DNA of 64,000 nt from Wocania arenilitoris (GTDB lineage Bacteria > Bacteroidota > Bacteroidia > Flavobacteriales > Flavobacteriaceae): the NCBI RefSeq assembly GCF_021728535.1, contig NZ_JAKKDU010000014.1, positions 33,563 through 97,562 on the forward strand. The letters are read 5' to 3'. Position 1 is the first letter of the stretch; each line of letters begins with the position of its first letter. The position numbers were made by a program, and so were the translations under genes. Under the pieces are notes generated by a model. The model saw only the letters and a list, made by a program, of their open reading frames with translations, searched no databases and was not told the origin of the DNA. Shown one piece after another: positions 53,777 through 62,673 of this stretch.

Positions 53777-53960
53777 CTATTTCTTTAATTTTCTTCCAAT
53801 TTCAAGCAAAATCTTAACCTATTTTTCAGGAATCTTAACGCTCCCATCCGGGTCCAATATTCAATAGAAAACTTCCGCCTTTTGCTTTTATATCCTTCAA
53901 TTTACTATAGACAGTTTGTGAGTCTTTCCAGCTGTTATTATTTTGTTTAATTTTTGTCCA
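53777..53960 (-). pseudogene. Remnant of a second GH29 fucosidase
   Basis: Minus-strand fragment reading TKIKQNNNSWKDSQTVYSKL, DIKAKGGSFLLNIGP, then after a frameshift DGSVKIPEK and, after another, VKILLEIGRKLKK. This is the conserved C-terminal part of the GH29 catalytic domain (compare GVLLLNISPKADGTIPE of the intact gene). Upstream and downstream parts are lost. The remaining 861-bp gap (53455-54315) shows no other gene; it holds short simple stretches, a degraded palindrome at 54048 and a weak terminator-like hairpin near 54160. Confidence 0.8.
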
Positions 53961-54159
53961 GCACGTTTTTGAAAGGGGTAATGCCTAAATTAGCTAAATG
54001 GTATTGTTCTAGCCTTTAAAATTCAACTTTTGTCAACTTTAGTTTATGAGATACTGAAATAGGTTGGACTAGGTCCTGTTTTACATCTTTATCGCTTGCT
54101 AAAATAACACAATTTATTTTTATGCTCATTCTTAAAATAGGAAATATAAAAAAGTAAAA

Positions 54160-54192
54160 AAAAGACTGCCTTTAATTAGACAGCCTCTTAAG
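54160..54192 (-). terminator. Possible terminator of the acyltransferase gene
   Basis: AAGA-CTG-CT pairs with AG-CAG-TCTT with small mismatches; the minus strand then has a run of eight Ts. It lies about 125 bp beyond the stop of the minus-strand acyltransferase gene. Confidence 0.45.
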
Positions 54193-54315
54193 TATATATT
54201 GAACGAATGTTTCTTTTTAGAGCCAGTTGCTGGTATACTTTATGTTTCATTCGTGATTCTCTTTTAAATAATCAAAATACATGCCAAAAGTTGAATTTTG
54301 ATAAAATTTAAAACA

Positions 54316-54864
54316 TTATGAGTATTCTTTATTTTTTCCTTTAACGTCTTTAAAAAAACTATGCATAAAATTAAAATCTGCCTTGATATCGTTTGTAGGA
54401 TAAAAAGGTTCAGAAATTTTATTTTGTTTGTTTTCAAAATCTAGCGTAAACATTATAATGGGGACTTTGGCTTCTTTAGCTATATAATAAAACCCAGTAC
54501 GCCACTCTTTTACTTTTTTTCTAGTGCCTTCGGGTGCCATTGCCATTCTAAACTCGTCATGCTCAGCAAACAATTTTGCTATAGCTTGTACTTTATTTTC
54601 GTTAGTTTGTCTATTTATTGGCGCCCCACCTAGAGCTCTAAAAAACCATCCGATAGGAAAAACGAACAACTCTTTTTTACCAACAAAATTAGTTTTGACA
54701 CCTAATACAGATCGCAATAAAATACCTATATAAAAATCGCGCCAACTAGTATGCGGTACTGCAATGATAATAGCTTTTTTTACAGTATTATTAGAAAAAT
54801 TGATGTTACCAACTGCTTTCCACCCCAAAAGTTTAAAATAAATAAATTTGGCTAAACACCGCAT
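54316..54864 (-). CDS. PlsC-like 1-acyl-glycerol-3-phosphate acyltransferase family protein
   Basis: A 182-residue acyltransferase. IIIAVPHTSWRDFYIG contains the catalytic H-x4-D motif, FFRALGGAPINRQT the G-x-x-x-I-x-R block, and MAMAPEGTRKKVKEW the E-G-T-R substrate-binding block. The family transfers acyl groups to lysophosphatidate or similar acceptors at the inner membrane. It starts 1 bp after the kdnB stop, so it is co-transcribed with a lipopolysaccharide gene, making lipid A or another envelope lipid a possible acceptor. Confidence 0.88.
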   Translation of the reverse strand: MRCLAKFIYFKLLGWKAVGNINFSNNTVKKAIIIAVPHTSWRDFYIGILLRSVLGVKTNFVGKKELFVFPIGWFFRALGGAPINRQTNENKVQAIAKLFAEHDEFRMAMAPEGTRKKVKEWRTGFYYIAKEAKVPIIMFTLDFENKQNKISEPFYPTNDIKADFNFMHSFFKDVKGKNKEYS

Positions 54865-54865
54865 A

Positions 54866-55948
54866 TTACATTTTTTGGTATAGTTCTTTTAGCTTTTTTG
54901 GTGTTATTACTTTTTTCCAGTTTTTTCCTATTGCATTTTCCCAAAGTGGTTCTAAACTAAGCGATATTTTTATCATTATATCAAATTCTTTGTCACTTAA
55001 ATCAGAACAAATGCCCTTGGGTAAATTAATATTGTGTTTCTTTTTCATGGCTTTAAAAGTTTTTACCCCTTCAGGGTAAAATTCTTCCAAATGATCAAAA
55101 ACAATACAGTTCCCAATACCATGTTTAACACCTAGTAAATAAGACAATCCATAACTCATAGCATGTGCTACACCTACTTGGGAGTAAACAATACTCATGC
55201 CACCATGCCATGATGCCATCATGAGCTTTTCTTGCGCTTCAATTTTTGACAAATTATTGTTTAAAAAGATGTCTTCGCATAACTGCAATGCCATTTCTCC
55301 ATAGCTTTGACTAAAAGTATTTAAGTAAGTTCCTGTAAGCGATTCTATACAATGTATGTAGCAATCCATACCTGTGTAAAACCACTGTTCTGTAGGTACA
55401 TTTTTTGTAAGTTCTGAATCTAAAACAACTTGGTCAAAAGGCGTATAGTCTGAGTTAATTCCTAGTTTTTTTTCTGGTCCTGTAAGTACCGTTGTTCTAG
55501 AGACCTCTGCTCCTGTTCCAGATATTGTAGGAATACCAACATGGTATATAGCTGGATTTTTAACTAAATCCCACCCTTGATAATCTTTAGTTTCTCCCTC
55601 GTTTGTTAACATTATAGATACTGCCTTTGCTAAATCTAATAAAGTGCCGCCACCAATACCTATAATACCTGATGGACGTTCTTTTGTGCTAAGTATAATA
55701 TCTTCAACAAGCTCGTCGACTTGAGATGTTTTAGGCTCTACTTTGGCTGAAACATATATAATTCTATCATCATAAGAAGTAGGGATTCTAGATGTTAGCC
55801 ATAAGTTGTTCTTAAAAACATCATCAACCAAAAAAATAAATGGTGCATGAATATTTAAGCGTTTTGGGGCAATAATATCATTTAATTGATTAAAACTACC
55901 TCTGCCAAAAATTACTCTTGGCACCATTGGAAAGTTTTTATAATTCAT
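54866..55948 (-). CDS. kdnB: 3-deoxy-manno-octulosonate (Kdo) 8-oxidase KdnB
   Basis: A 360-residue iron-containing alcohol dehydrogenase. IIGIGGGTLLDLAKAVSIML binds NAD(P); YQGWDLVKNPAIYHVGIPTISGTGAEVSRT, GINSDYTPFDQVVLDSEL and WFYTGMDCYIHCIESLTGTYLN match what I recall of KdnB from Shewanella very closely. The metal ligands are Asp in TGMDCYIH and the His residues of the HAMSYG and KHGIGN regions. KdnB oxidises C8 of Kdo to an aldehyde; KdnA then aminates it to Kdo8N. kdsB lies 0.9 kb upstream on the same strand. No kdnA is seen in the window. Confidence 0.85.
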   Translation of the reverse strand: MNYKNFPMVPRVIFGRGSFNQLNDIIAPKRLNIHAPFIFLVDDVFKNNLWLTSRIPTSYDDRIIYVSAKVEPKTSQVDELVEDIILSTKERPSGIIGIGGGTLLDLAKAVSIMLTNEGETKDYQGWDLVKNPAIYHVGIPTISGTGAEVSRTTVLTGPEKKLGINSDYTPFDQVVLDSELTKNVPTEQWFYTGMDCYIHCIESLTGTYLNTFSQSYGEMALQLCEDIFLNNNLSKIEAQEKLMMASWHGGMSIVYSQVGVAHAMSYGLSYLLGVKHGIGNCIVFDHLEEFYPEGVKTFKAMKKKHNINLPKGICSDLSDKEFDIMIKISLSLEPLWENAIGKNWKKVITPKKLKELYQKM

Positions 55949-56031
55949 TTAATATATTTCTTTTTTACAAAAAGTAAAAGTAGTACTATTTTTACTTCTA
56001 CTCGATTAAAACTAATTGAAACATGGTATTG

Positions 56032-56736
56032 CTATTTCAACAAGTCTATTACTTCTTTTAAGCTATTAATTTTTTTATAGGTTTTACCGTTTGTTTCTTT
56101 TTTACTAACTTCTTCATGTGCCCACGTTGTATGAAATGGTACATGAATAGCATTAGCTTTTATATTTAGCAAAGGTAAAACATCAGACTTTAAAGAGTTA
56201 CCAATCATTAAAAACTCTGATGGTTCAATATCTAAATGGTTTAATAAGTTTTGGTAATTAAACTCTTGTTTATCACTTAACACTTCAATATGATGAAAAT
56301 AATTTGTTAAACCTGATTTTTCAAGCTTACGCTCTTGGTCTAACAAATCGCCTTTGGTTGCTAATATTAGTCGATATTTTTTAGACAATTCACTTAACAC
56401 TTCTTCAACTCCATCAAGTAATTCTACTGGTTTTTCTAACATGTTTTTTCCTATATTTAAAATGGCTTCGATAGTTTTATTTGAAATATTATAATTTGAT
56501 AGTTCTAAAGCAACTTCTACCATAGATAAAATAAACGCTTTTACGCCATAGCCATATAATGGGAGGTTTTTCATTTCCATTTTAAATAACTCCTGATCTA
56601 TTTTGTTTGGAGTTTCGTAATCTGATAATAAACGCTGAATTTCATACTCTGCTTCACGAAAATAAGTTTCGTTTACCCAAAGTGTGTCATCGGCATCAAA
56701 ACCAATTACTTTTATGTATTGATATTCTTTTTTCAT
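56032..56736 (-). CDS. HAD-superfamily hydrolase
   Basis: A 234-residue HAD-IA phosphatase with start at MKKEYQYIKVIGF; a TTG eight codons earlier is less likely. Motif I is VIGFDADDTLWVNE, motif II RLILATKGDLLDQE, motif III about VLSDKQEFNYQNLL and motif IV FLMIGNSLKSDVLPLL. A helical cap spans about residues 25-90. It is longer than KdsC, the capless Kdo-8-phosphate phosphatase, so it should not be called KdsC. It sits between kdsB and kdnB on the same strand. Confidence 0.88.
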   Translation of the reverse strand: MKKEYQYIKVIGFDADDTLWVNETYFREAEYEIQRLLSDYETPNKIDQELFKMEMKNLPLYGYGVKAFILSMVEVALELSNYNISNKTIEAILNIGKNMLEKPVELLDGVEEVLSELSKKYRLILATKGDLLDQERKLEKSGLTNYFHHIEVLSDKQEFNYQNLLNHLDIEPSEFLMIGNSLKSDVLPLLNIKANAIHVPFHTTWAHEEVSKKETNGKTYKKINSLKEVIDLLK

Positions 56737-56834
56737 GTGTTTATATTTATTGTTATTCAACGGTCACATGTAACATCCTAAATAATCATTTGGTTGTGTG
56801 ATTAAATATTAATCATGGATGTTTCATTTAATGA

Positions 56835-56853
56835 GTTACTGAAACAAGTTAAG
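56835..56853. repeat. CTGAAACAAGTTnAG palindrome
   Basis: GTTACTGAAACAAGTTAAG, overlapping the 3' flank of kdsB. It resembles the palindromes at 13502, 54048 and the two in rnpB, all built on CTGAA..(A/T)..TTCAG. Confidence 0.4.
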
Positions 56854-56859
56854 CACAAT

Positions 56860-57588
56860 CTATTTCCATAATTTTTTAGCACGTTCTAAATCTTCAGGGG
56901 TATCAATTTCAACACCTTGCACGTCGGTTTCTACCATTTTAATACGTTTGCCGTATTCTAAATAGCGTAATTGTTCTAGTTTTTCAGAAGCTTCTAACGA
57001 AAGCATTGGCAAATGGTAAAAATCTAATAATGCATCTTTTCGAAAGGCATAAACGCCTTTGTGCTTATAATATTTAACATCAACACTTTTGTCTCTTGGA
57101 AAAGGAATTACACTCCTCGAAAAATACAAAGCAAAATTAGCTTTATCAACAATTACCTTTACAGTATTTGGGCTATTTATTTCTTCAATTTTAGTAATAT
57201 GAACCATTAAGGATGCTAAATCAATATTTTTATTTTCATCTTCTTTAAAAACTTCTATTAATTTTCTTAATGATTCACTATCAGTAAACGGTTCATCGCC
57301 TTGAACATTAATAACAATATCAACATCTAAATTTTCAACAGCTTCAGCAATTCTATCACTTCCACAATCATGTTCCTTAATGCTCATAATCGCTTTACCT
57401 CCATTATTTACAATTTCATCATAAATAACAGCACTATCGGTTACCACAAGAACATCATCAAATAAATTGGTTGCAACAGCAGCTTCGTAAGTACGACTGA
57501 TTACAGTTTTACCCTCTAAATCCTGCATAAGCTTACCTGGGAAACGCGTAGCGCTATAACGTGCAGGAATCATTGAAATTATTTTCAT
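56860..57588 (-). CDS. kdsB: 3-deoxy-manno-octulosonate cytidylyltransferase KdsB
   Basis: A 242-residue CMP-Kdo synthetase, normal length. [22 protein letters not shown] is the CTP loop; [31 protein letters not shown] and [14 protein letters not shown] (metal Asp) follow; [11 protein letters not shown] and [15 protein letters not shown] bind the sugar; [14 protein letters not shown] ends it. It activates Kdo, or Kdo8N if KdnA/KdnB act first, for lipopolysaccharide core assembly. The downstream kdnB on the same strand raises the second option. Confidence 0.94.
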   Translation of the reverse strand: MKIISMIPARYSATRFPGKLMQDLEGKTVISRTYEAAVATNLFDDVLVVTDSAVIYDEIVNNGGKAIMSIKEHDCGSDRIAEAVENLDVDIVINVQGDEPFTDSESLRKLIEVFKEDENKNIDLASLMVHITKIEEINSPNTVKVIVDKANFALYFSRSVIPFPRDKSVDVKYYKHKGVYAFRKDALLDFYHLPMLSLEASEKLEQLRYLEYGKRIKMVETDVQGVEIDTPEDLERAKKLWK

Positions 57589-57619
57589 CTTTTAATATTT
57601 ATTTGATTTTTAATGGTTA

Positions 57620-57641
57620 TACTTCGACTGCGCTCAGCACA
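57620..57641. repeat. Dispersed intergenic repeat motif
   Basis: CTTCGACTGCGCTCAGCAC, in the kdsB to DUF4126 gap, is a G+C-rich motif in AT-rich surroundings. The same kind of sequence is common as short dispersed repeats in bacterial genomes; a diverged relative (CTTCGACGAGCCTGTC) is at 53700. Confidence 0.4.
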
Positions 57642-57740
57642 AGGGTGTAATTCAACAATTAACTATAGGTTGGTATCAAGATTTGTTAAGACTCATTTTA
57701 TAAATTATTTTTCAATTCTAATTCAAAAATAGAATAAATA

Positions 57741-58316
57741 TTAGAGGTTTTGGGGTTTAGTTGGCTTAAACTTTTTATATAATTTAAAAATTATGAGTAA
57801 AATAATAACCACCAATATTATAGCGACTACTGGTAAAAAAATAGAAATCAAAGACATTACTGTTGCTGTCCCTGTTTCTAAAGTTGAAACTATAGGATTT
57901 CCTAAACCACCTGTTGTTGCTGTTGATGCCAAACGTGTTGTGCTTGATGTTCCTGCTATAGCCGCTGCTGTTCCTCCTCCAGCTATTATAGCTAACGCCC
58001 AAGTTACTACGGGACTTAAATCGGCAACGGTAGACATCATTATTGCAGTTCCTGCAAGGGCAGCTAAAGGAACAGCAATGCTGTCTAACAAATTATCAAT
58101 ATAAGGTATAAAATAAGCGAAAACTTCTACTAAAGTGGCAACGCCCAGTGTTATTAAAGCTGTTGTACTTCCAATCCATTGCCAAGACTCATTAAGTTGC
58201 CAAACATCAAAATACGATGCTAAACTTAATGCAAACAATGGTAAAAAAACTCTAAAACCAACCGATGCAGCAAGACCGATTCCTAAACATATACTAATAA
58301 TGGTTTCTATTGTCAT
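57741..58316 (-). CDS. DUF4126 domain membrane protein
   Basis: A 191-residue membrane protein with about five hydrophobic segments. The opening IISICLGIGLAASVGFRVFLPLFALSLA and the Ala/Gly/Thr-rich centre (IAGGGTAAAIAGTSSTTRLASTATTGGLGNP) are typical of DUF4126. A short basic tail (KLYKKFKPTKPQ) is cytoplasmic. No function is known. It is 22 bp downstream of the helicase gene on the same strand and probably co-transcribed with it. Confidence 0.85.
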   Translation of the reverse strand: MTIETIISICLGIGLAASVGFRVFLPLFALSLASYFDVWQLNESWQWIGSTTALITLGVATLVEVFAYFIPYIDNLLDSIAVPLAALAGTAIMMSTVADLSPVVTWALAIIAGGGTAAAIAGTSSTTRLASTATTGGLGNPIVSTLETGTATVMSLISIFLPVVAIILVVIILLIIFKLYKKFKPTKPQNL

Positions 58317-58338
58317 AAACTTTAAATATAATCAAAAA

Positions 58339-59763
58339 CTATTCCTCAAAAAAATCATTTTTAAAACCTATAAGATAAAGTTTTTCTTTGGCTCTTGTAA
58401 CTGCAGTATACAACCAGCGTAAATAGTTTTTATCTATTCCATTTGGTAAATAGGGTTGTTCAACAAAAACGGTATGCCATTGTCCTCCTTGAGATTTATG
58501 ACAAGTAATAGCATACGAAAACTTAACCTGCAATGCATTAAAATGTTTATTTCCTTTTATTTTTAAGAATTTTTTGTAATTATTAGTTTCATTTTCATAG
58601 TCTTTTTGAATTTCTTGGTATAACCTATTAGACTCTTCATATGGTAACGATGGTGTTTCAGCATCAATAGTATCTAATAGCAATACGGTTTCAAAAGAGC
58701 GCATTTTTGGATAATCTACCATTCGTATTTTAACTTCTGCAAAACGAAATCCGTATAATTCTTTAATTGAAAAAATTTCTAAAACTTCAATAATATCGCC
58801 ATTAGCAATAAAACCTGCTTCGGTTGTTGGCTTAATCCAAAAATAATTATTTTTAACTACCATTAAATAATCGCCAGCATTTAACTCGTGTTCGTTAAAT
58901 AAAATTCTGTTTCGTATTTGTTGATTATATAAGTTAGCACGTTTGTTACTACGAACAATAATTGCGGTTTCTTCGTTTCCTAAATTGCTGTAAGCGTCGT
59001 TTATAGCGTCCATTATTTCATAACCATCAACAAGTCGCACAATATCCTTAAAACCGTTTAAATCGAATTTAAAGAAGTCATGAACGGTATTTGATAAGGC
59101 TTCACGCAAAACCGTAGCATTTTCTAAAATACCAGAGTCCTGATCTTGTCGCATCACTTCGTCTAATTCCATTTTTGTAACCTCTTTATTATAATTTAAG
59201 CTTAGTTTATTTTCATCTAATGCAGGACTTAATTCGAGTTTTACAGGTGGCAATTGTGCTGTATCGCCAATTAAAAGGAGTTTGCATTGGTGGCCAGAAT
59301 ACACATATTGCATTAAATCGTCTAATAACGAGCCATTTTCAAAAAATTTAGATTCTCCCGCAGTATCCGGTATCATGGAGGCCTCGTCTACTATAAAAAT
59401 GGTGTTTTTGTGCTTATTGGGTTGCAAAACAAATTTTACGCTACCACTTTTATCTTTTTTTGGAAAATATATTTTTTTATGAATTGTAAATGCCTCTTTA
59501 CCCGAATAATTTGAAATTACTTTTGCTGCTCTACCAGTTGGCGCCATTAAAACAGCACTTTTTTTGGCTTTCCATAAATTAGTTACAATAGTACCAACAA
59601 TACTAGTTTTACCAGTACCTGCGTACCCTTTTAGTAAATACAAGGCGTTTGGAGTTTTATTAAAAATAAACTCTGAAAGTTGTTGTAATACAATATTTTG
59701 TTTTAACGTGGGCTGAAACGGAAATTGCTTTTTTATAAGGCTATAAAATTCGGATGAAGTCAT
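58339..59763 (-). CDS. RecD-like SF1B helicase (AAA family ATPase)
   Basis: A 474-residue helicase. Walker A is LLKGYAGTGKTSIVGTIV, followed by APTGRAAKVISNYSG (motif Ia), Walker B TIFIVDEASMIPD, motif III LLLIGDTAQLPPV and motif IV-like EVMRQDQDSGIL. The C-terminal UvrD-like part has SYAITCHKSQGGQWHTVFVE and LRWLYTAVTRAKEKLYLIGF. This short form lacks the N-terminal domains of RecD2 and is common as a stand-alone gene in Bacteroidota; a Pif1/Dda-like role is possible. No recB or recC is nearby. Confidence 0.9.
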   Translation of the reverse strand: MTSSEFYSLIKKQFPFQPTLKQNIVLQQLSEFIFNKTPNALYLLKGYAGTGKTSIVGTIVTNLWKAKKSAVLMAPTGRAAKVISNYSGKEAFTIHKKIYFPKKDKSGSVKFVLQPNKHKNTIFIVDEASMIPDTAGESKFFENGSLLDDLMQYVYSGHQCKLLLIGDTAQLPPVKLELSPALDENKLSLNYNKEVTKMELDEVMRQDQDSGILENATVLREALSNTVHDFFKFDLNGFKDIVRLVDGYEIMDAINDAYSNLGNEETAIIVRSNKRANLYNQQIRNRILFNEHELNAGDYLMVVKNNYFWIKPTTEAGFIANGDIIEVLEIFSIKELYGFRFAEVKIRMVDYPKMRSFETVLLLDTIDAETPSLPYEESNRLYQEIQKDYENETNNYKKFLKIKGNKHFNALQVKFSYAITCHKSQGGQWHTVFVEQPYLPNGIDKNYLRWLYTAVTRAKEKLYLIGFKNDFFEE

Positions 59764-59845
59764 TAAAACAATAATATTTTTAATAATTATTCAAATATAG
59801 AAATGATTTTTACGCACTTTGGTTTTTACGATTAAAAAAAAATTG

Positions 59846-59853
59846 TAGATTTG
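59846..59853 (+). promoter_or_regulatory. -7 box (TAGATTTG)
   Basis: TAGATTTG matches TAnnTTTG, 41 bp upstream of the 59895 gene. TTTG at 59818-59821 may be a -33 element at a long spacing of 24 bp. Confidence 0.5.
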
Positions 59854-59894
59854 CGGAAGACCATTAATAAATTTTATTTAATAAATAACGTATT

Positions 59895-60629
59895 ATGAAA
59901 TTAGTTCTCGTTGCAATTGCTGTAATTCTTGTAACAATTGGCTTAGTTAAGTTAGTTGACAAATTTATTCCTTCAAAATTTAAACCACTGTTGCAACTTG
60001 TACTTTGGGTTTTAATCGCTTTTTTTGGGTATAGCACATTTCAATCTATTTATGCCCCTATCCAATTCAACAAAACAAAAAACAAACGTTACGAACAAGT
60101 TATTAAAAGTTTGAACGATATTAGAGAAGCACAATTAGCGTACAGAAAAGTTACAGGCAAATTTGCTAAAACTTTTGATAATCTAGTGAAATTCGTGGAT
60201 ACTGCCGAATTTACGATTACCCAACGTCGTGATACTAGTGTTATTGATGAAGTTTTAACAAAACAGTTTGGAGTAGATATGTATGAGGATCAAGTTATAA
60301 TTGATACTTTAGGGTTTGTACCTGTTAAAGATTCTATCTTTAAAAATTCTGATCGTTATAAAACCATGATGAACGTACCAGTTGGAGAAGAGGGTGCTAA
60401 GTTTGAACTTAAAGCTGGCTTTTTAGAACAAAATGGAACAAATATACCTGTATTTGAAGCTTTGGTTAAAAAGAATGTAATTTTACATGATCTTGACAAA
60501 GATCTTCTTGCTCAAGAAAATCAGGTAGTATCTGTTGATGGTGTAAATGGCGATGCTTTAAAAGTAGGTTCGATGGAAGAAGTAAATACTGCAGGTAACT
60601 GGCCAAAAACATATGGCGCAAACGAATAA
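59895..60629 (+). CDS. Membrane protein with a pilin-like segment
   Basis: A 244-residue protein of a conserved but unnamed flavobacterial group. Two hydrophobic helices lie at about 3-24 and 31-55. After them, SLNDIREAQLAYRKVTGKFAKTFDNLVKFVD resembles the segment after the first helix of type IV pilins and pseudopilins (I-R-x-A-Q-x-A-Y...G-x-Y-A...L). The remainder is a soluble domain, probably periplasmic or cytoplasmic depending on topology. It overlaps the DUF3822 gene by 17 bp, implying tight coupling. Function unknown. Confidence 0.75.
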   Translation: MKLVLVAIAVILVTIGLVKLVDKFIPSKFKPLLQLVLWVLIAFFGYSTFQSIYAPIQFNKTKNKRYEQVIKSLNDIREAQLAYRKVTGKFAKTFDNLVKFVDTAEFTITQRRDTSVIDEVLTKQFGVDMYEDQVIIDTLGFVPVKDSIFKNSDRYKTMMNVPVGEEGAKFELKAGFLEQNGTNIPVFEALVKKNVILHDLDKDLLAQENQVVSVDGVNGDALKVGSMEEVNTAGNWPKTYGANE

Positions 60630-61434
60630 AAACTATAATAAACTAACTAATCTAGAATTGTCCATTCAAATAAGTTTGAGTGGACTTTCTTTTTGTACTC
60701 TACAAAGAGACACTAAAACCATTACCCAAATACAAAACATAAATTTTGAAAAAAAATTAAACCCTTTTGAACTATTAGATAAACTTATTCATTTATTTAA
60801 CACAGAATCGAGTTTACAAAATTCGTTTAGCAATGTTAATGTAATTCATATTAACGAACTTTCTACTATAGTGCCAAAACCTTTATTTAAAGAGGACTGT
60901 TTAGCAGATTACTTAAAATTTAATAGTAAAATACTTAAATCAGACTTTATAGCCTTTGATGCCATTGATTCTAACGATACTGTAAACATCTATGTGCCTT
61001 ATGTAAATATTAATAATTTTATCTATGATAAATTCGGAAGTTTTACATACAAACACTTTTCTACCATTTTAATAGAACGCATTTTATTTATTGAGAAAAA
61101 TACTGATAACACTAAGGTTTATGTTAATGTAAACAAAACACATTTTGAAATTATTGTTGTAGAAAAAGGGAAACTAATATTGTACAATACTTTTGAATAT
61201 ACTACAAAAGAAGATTTTATTTATTACATACTATTTACTGCAGAGCAATTAAAACTAAATCCAGAAACGCTTCATTTAATTCTTATTGGTAATATTAATA
61301 AAGATGACAAATTTTATAGCATAACTTATAAATATATAAGGCATATAAGCTTTGGTAAACGATTAGATGATTATAATTATCTAGAATCTCCAGCAACTAA
61401 TTATTCAAATTTTACTTTATTACAAAGCTTTTAA
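60613..61434 (+). CDS. DUF3822 family protein
   Basis: A 273-residue soluble protein of DUF3822. LELSIQISLSGLSFCTL opens a possible actin-like (ASKHA) fold, with YVNVNKTHFEIIVVEKGKLILYNTF repeating the same strand pattern in the second half and LHLILIGNINKDD near the end. The family is confined to Bacteroidota as far as I know and is almost always followed by rsmD, as here with a 1-bp overlap. The start lies inside the previous gene. No enzymatic function has been shown. Confidence 0.82.
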   Translation: MAQTNKNYNKLTNLELSIQISLSGLSFCTLQRDTKTITQIQNINFEKKLNPFELLDKLIHLFNTESSLQNSFSNVNVIHINELSTIVPKPLFKEDCLADYLKFNSKILKSDFIAFDAIDSNDTVNIYVPYVNINNFIYDKFGSFTYKHFSTILIERILFIEKNTDNTKVYVNVNKTHFEIIVVEKGKLILYNTFEYTTKEDFIYYILFTAEQLKLNPETLHLILIGNINKDDKFYSITYKYIRHISFGKRLDDYNYLESPATNYSNFTLLQSF

Positions 61435-61973
61435 TGCGCATTATTTCAGGAAAATATAAAAGCAGAAAAATAGTTGCTCCAAAAAACTTACCAGTGCGTC
61501 CAACTACAGATATGGCCAAAGAGTCTCTGTTCAATATTTTAAATAATTATTTTTATTTTGATGAAATTTCTGTTCTCGATTTATTTGCAGGCACAGGAAA
61601 TATAAGCTACGAATTTGCCTCAAGAGGTACCGAACAAATTACTAGTGTTGATCAAGATTTTGGTTGTATTAAATTCATAAATCAAACAGCCGAAAAGTTT
61701 GATATGACAATAAACACTATTAAAAGTGATGTTTTTAAATTTTTAGAAAAAGCCTCGATACAATCTCATGTTATTTTTGCAGATCCTCCCTATGTTTTTA
61801 CTGAAGATTTATTTGTTAAAATTCCAGAATTAGTATTTAAAAATAGTTTATTGCTTGAAGGTGGTATGCTAATTATAGAGCATTCTAAACACACCAATTT
61901 ATCAAGTCTAACTCATTTTAGTTATTCTAAAAGTTATGGCGGCAACATGTTTAGTTTTTTTCAGGCAAACTAA
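61434..61973 (+). CDS. rsmD: 16S rRNA (guanine(966)-N2)-methyltransferase RsmD
   Basis: A 179-residue SAM-dependent methyltransferase, normal length. RIISGKYKSRKIVAPKNLPVRPTTD is the RsmD signature at the N-terminus; SVLDLFAGTGNISYEFASRG binds SAM; VIFADPPYVF is the N-P-P-Y/D-P-P-Y catalytic motif of base N-methyltransferases. It modifies G966 in 16S rRNA of the assembled small subunit. It overlaps the DUF3822 gene by one base and probably ends the transcript. Confidence 0.93.
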   Translation: MRIISGKYKSRKIVAPKNLPVRPTTDMAKESLFNILNNYFYFDEISVLDLFAGTGNISYEFASRGTEQITSVDQDFGCIKFINQTAEKFDMTINTIKSDVFKFLEKASIQSHVIFADPPYVFTEDLFVKIPELVFKNSLLLEGGMLIIEHSKHTNLSSLTHFSYSKSYGGNMFSFFQAN

Positions 61974-62139
61974 ATTTTCTTTAACATTTTGTCTTTAATT
62001 GCTTTTTTTTAGTAAATTAGACATCTTCTTAAGAGTCCCAGACTCTATTAATCCTTACTCTCAACAAAAAGCTATACACTTTCTTGTACACTTATTTTAT
62101 GGTTTGAAGTAAATACTAACCTTTAAAACCACTAACCAA

Positions 62140-62646
62140 ATGAAAAAACTTTTTTTATTAGGGCTTGCAATTACACTATTTATTGCCTGCCAAAACACAC
62201 CACAACGCTATTTTGCTGAATCTACTGAAATTGAAACATTAAAATCAGGTATAAAAAACTATGAAACAGGAGATTGGAGTAAATGGAAAAGTCACTTTGC
62301 AGATACCGCGAAAATTTATGTTAACTCTACCGAACCAATAACCATTGCAAAAAGACTAGAAGCATTAAAAGCAATGACTAGTGCCATGTCTGAGTATGGT
62401 TTTAACCATGAAAAGGAATACACTGAAATGGTTTTAGACAAAGAAGATGAAACCTGGGTTTATTACTGGGCTACACACAATGGTACTTTTGCAGCAACTA
62501 ACAATAAATTAACTATTCCTGTTCACTTAGCCGTACAATTTGCTGGTGGCAAAATAGTAGAAGAACATGTTTATTTTGATGCTACAGCTATGAATGCAGA
62601 ATTTGAAGCAATAGCAAAAGCTGCAGCAGAAACTACTGAAGAATAA
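62140..62646 (+). CDS. NTF2-like (SnoaL-type) lipoprotein
   Basis: A 168-residue exported lipoprotein with lipobox FIAC (Cys17). The mature part has the NTF2-like cone-fold pattern: IETLKSGIKNYETGDWSKWKSHFADTAKIYVNS, TWVYYWATHNGTFAATN and VHLAVQFAGGKIVEEHVYFD. Members include small hydrolases, isomerases and non-catalytic ligand-binding proteins, so the name gives only the fold. It is 27 bp upstream of another secreted protein and likely shares its transcript. Confidence 0.85.
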   Translation: MKKLFLLGLAITLFIACQNTPQRYFAESTEIETLKSGIKNYETGDWSKWKSHFADTAKIYVNSTEPITIAKRLEALKAMTSAMSEYGFNHEKEYTEMVLDKEDETWVYYWATHNGTFAATNNKLTIPVHLAVQFAGGKIVEEHVYFDATAMNAEFEAIAKAAAETTEE

Positions 62647-62673
62647 TATTGCTAACCAACCAAATATAAACTT

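Noticed and set aside
56032-56736. KdsC assignment for the HAD gene between kdsB and kdnB
   Set aside because: KdsC is capless and about 170 residues; this protein has a cap domain and HAD-IA motifs.
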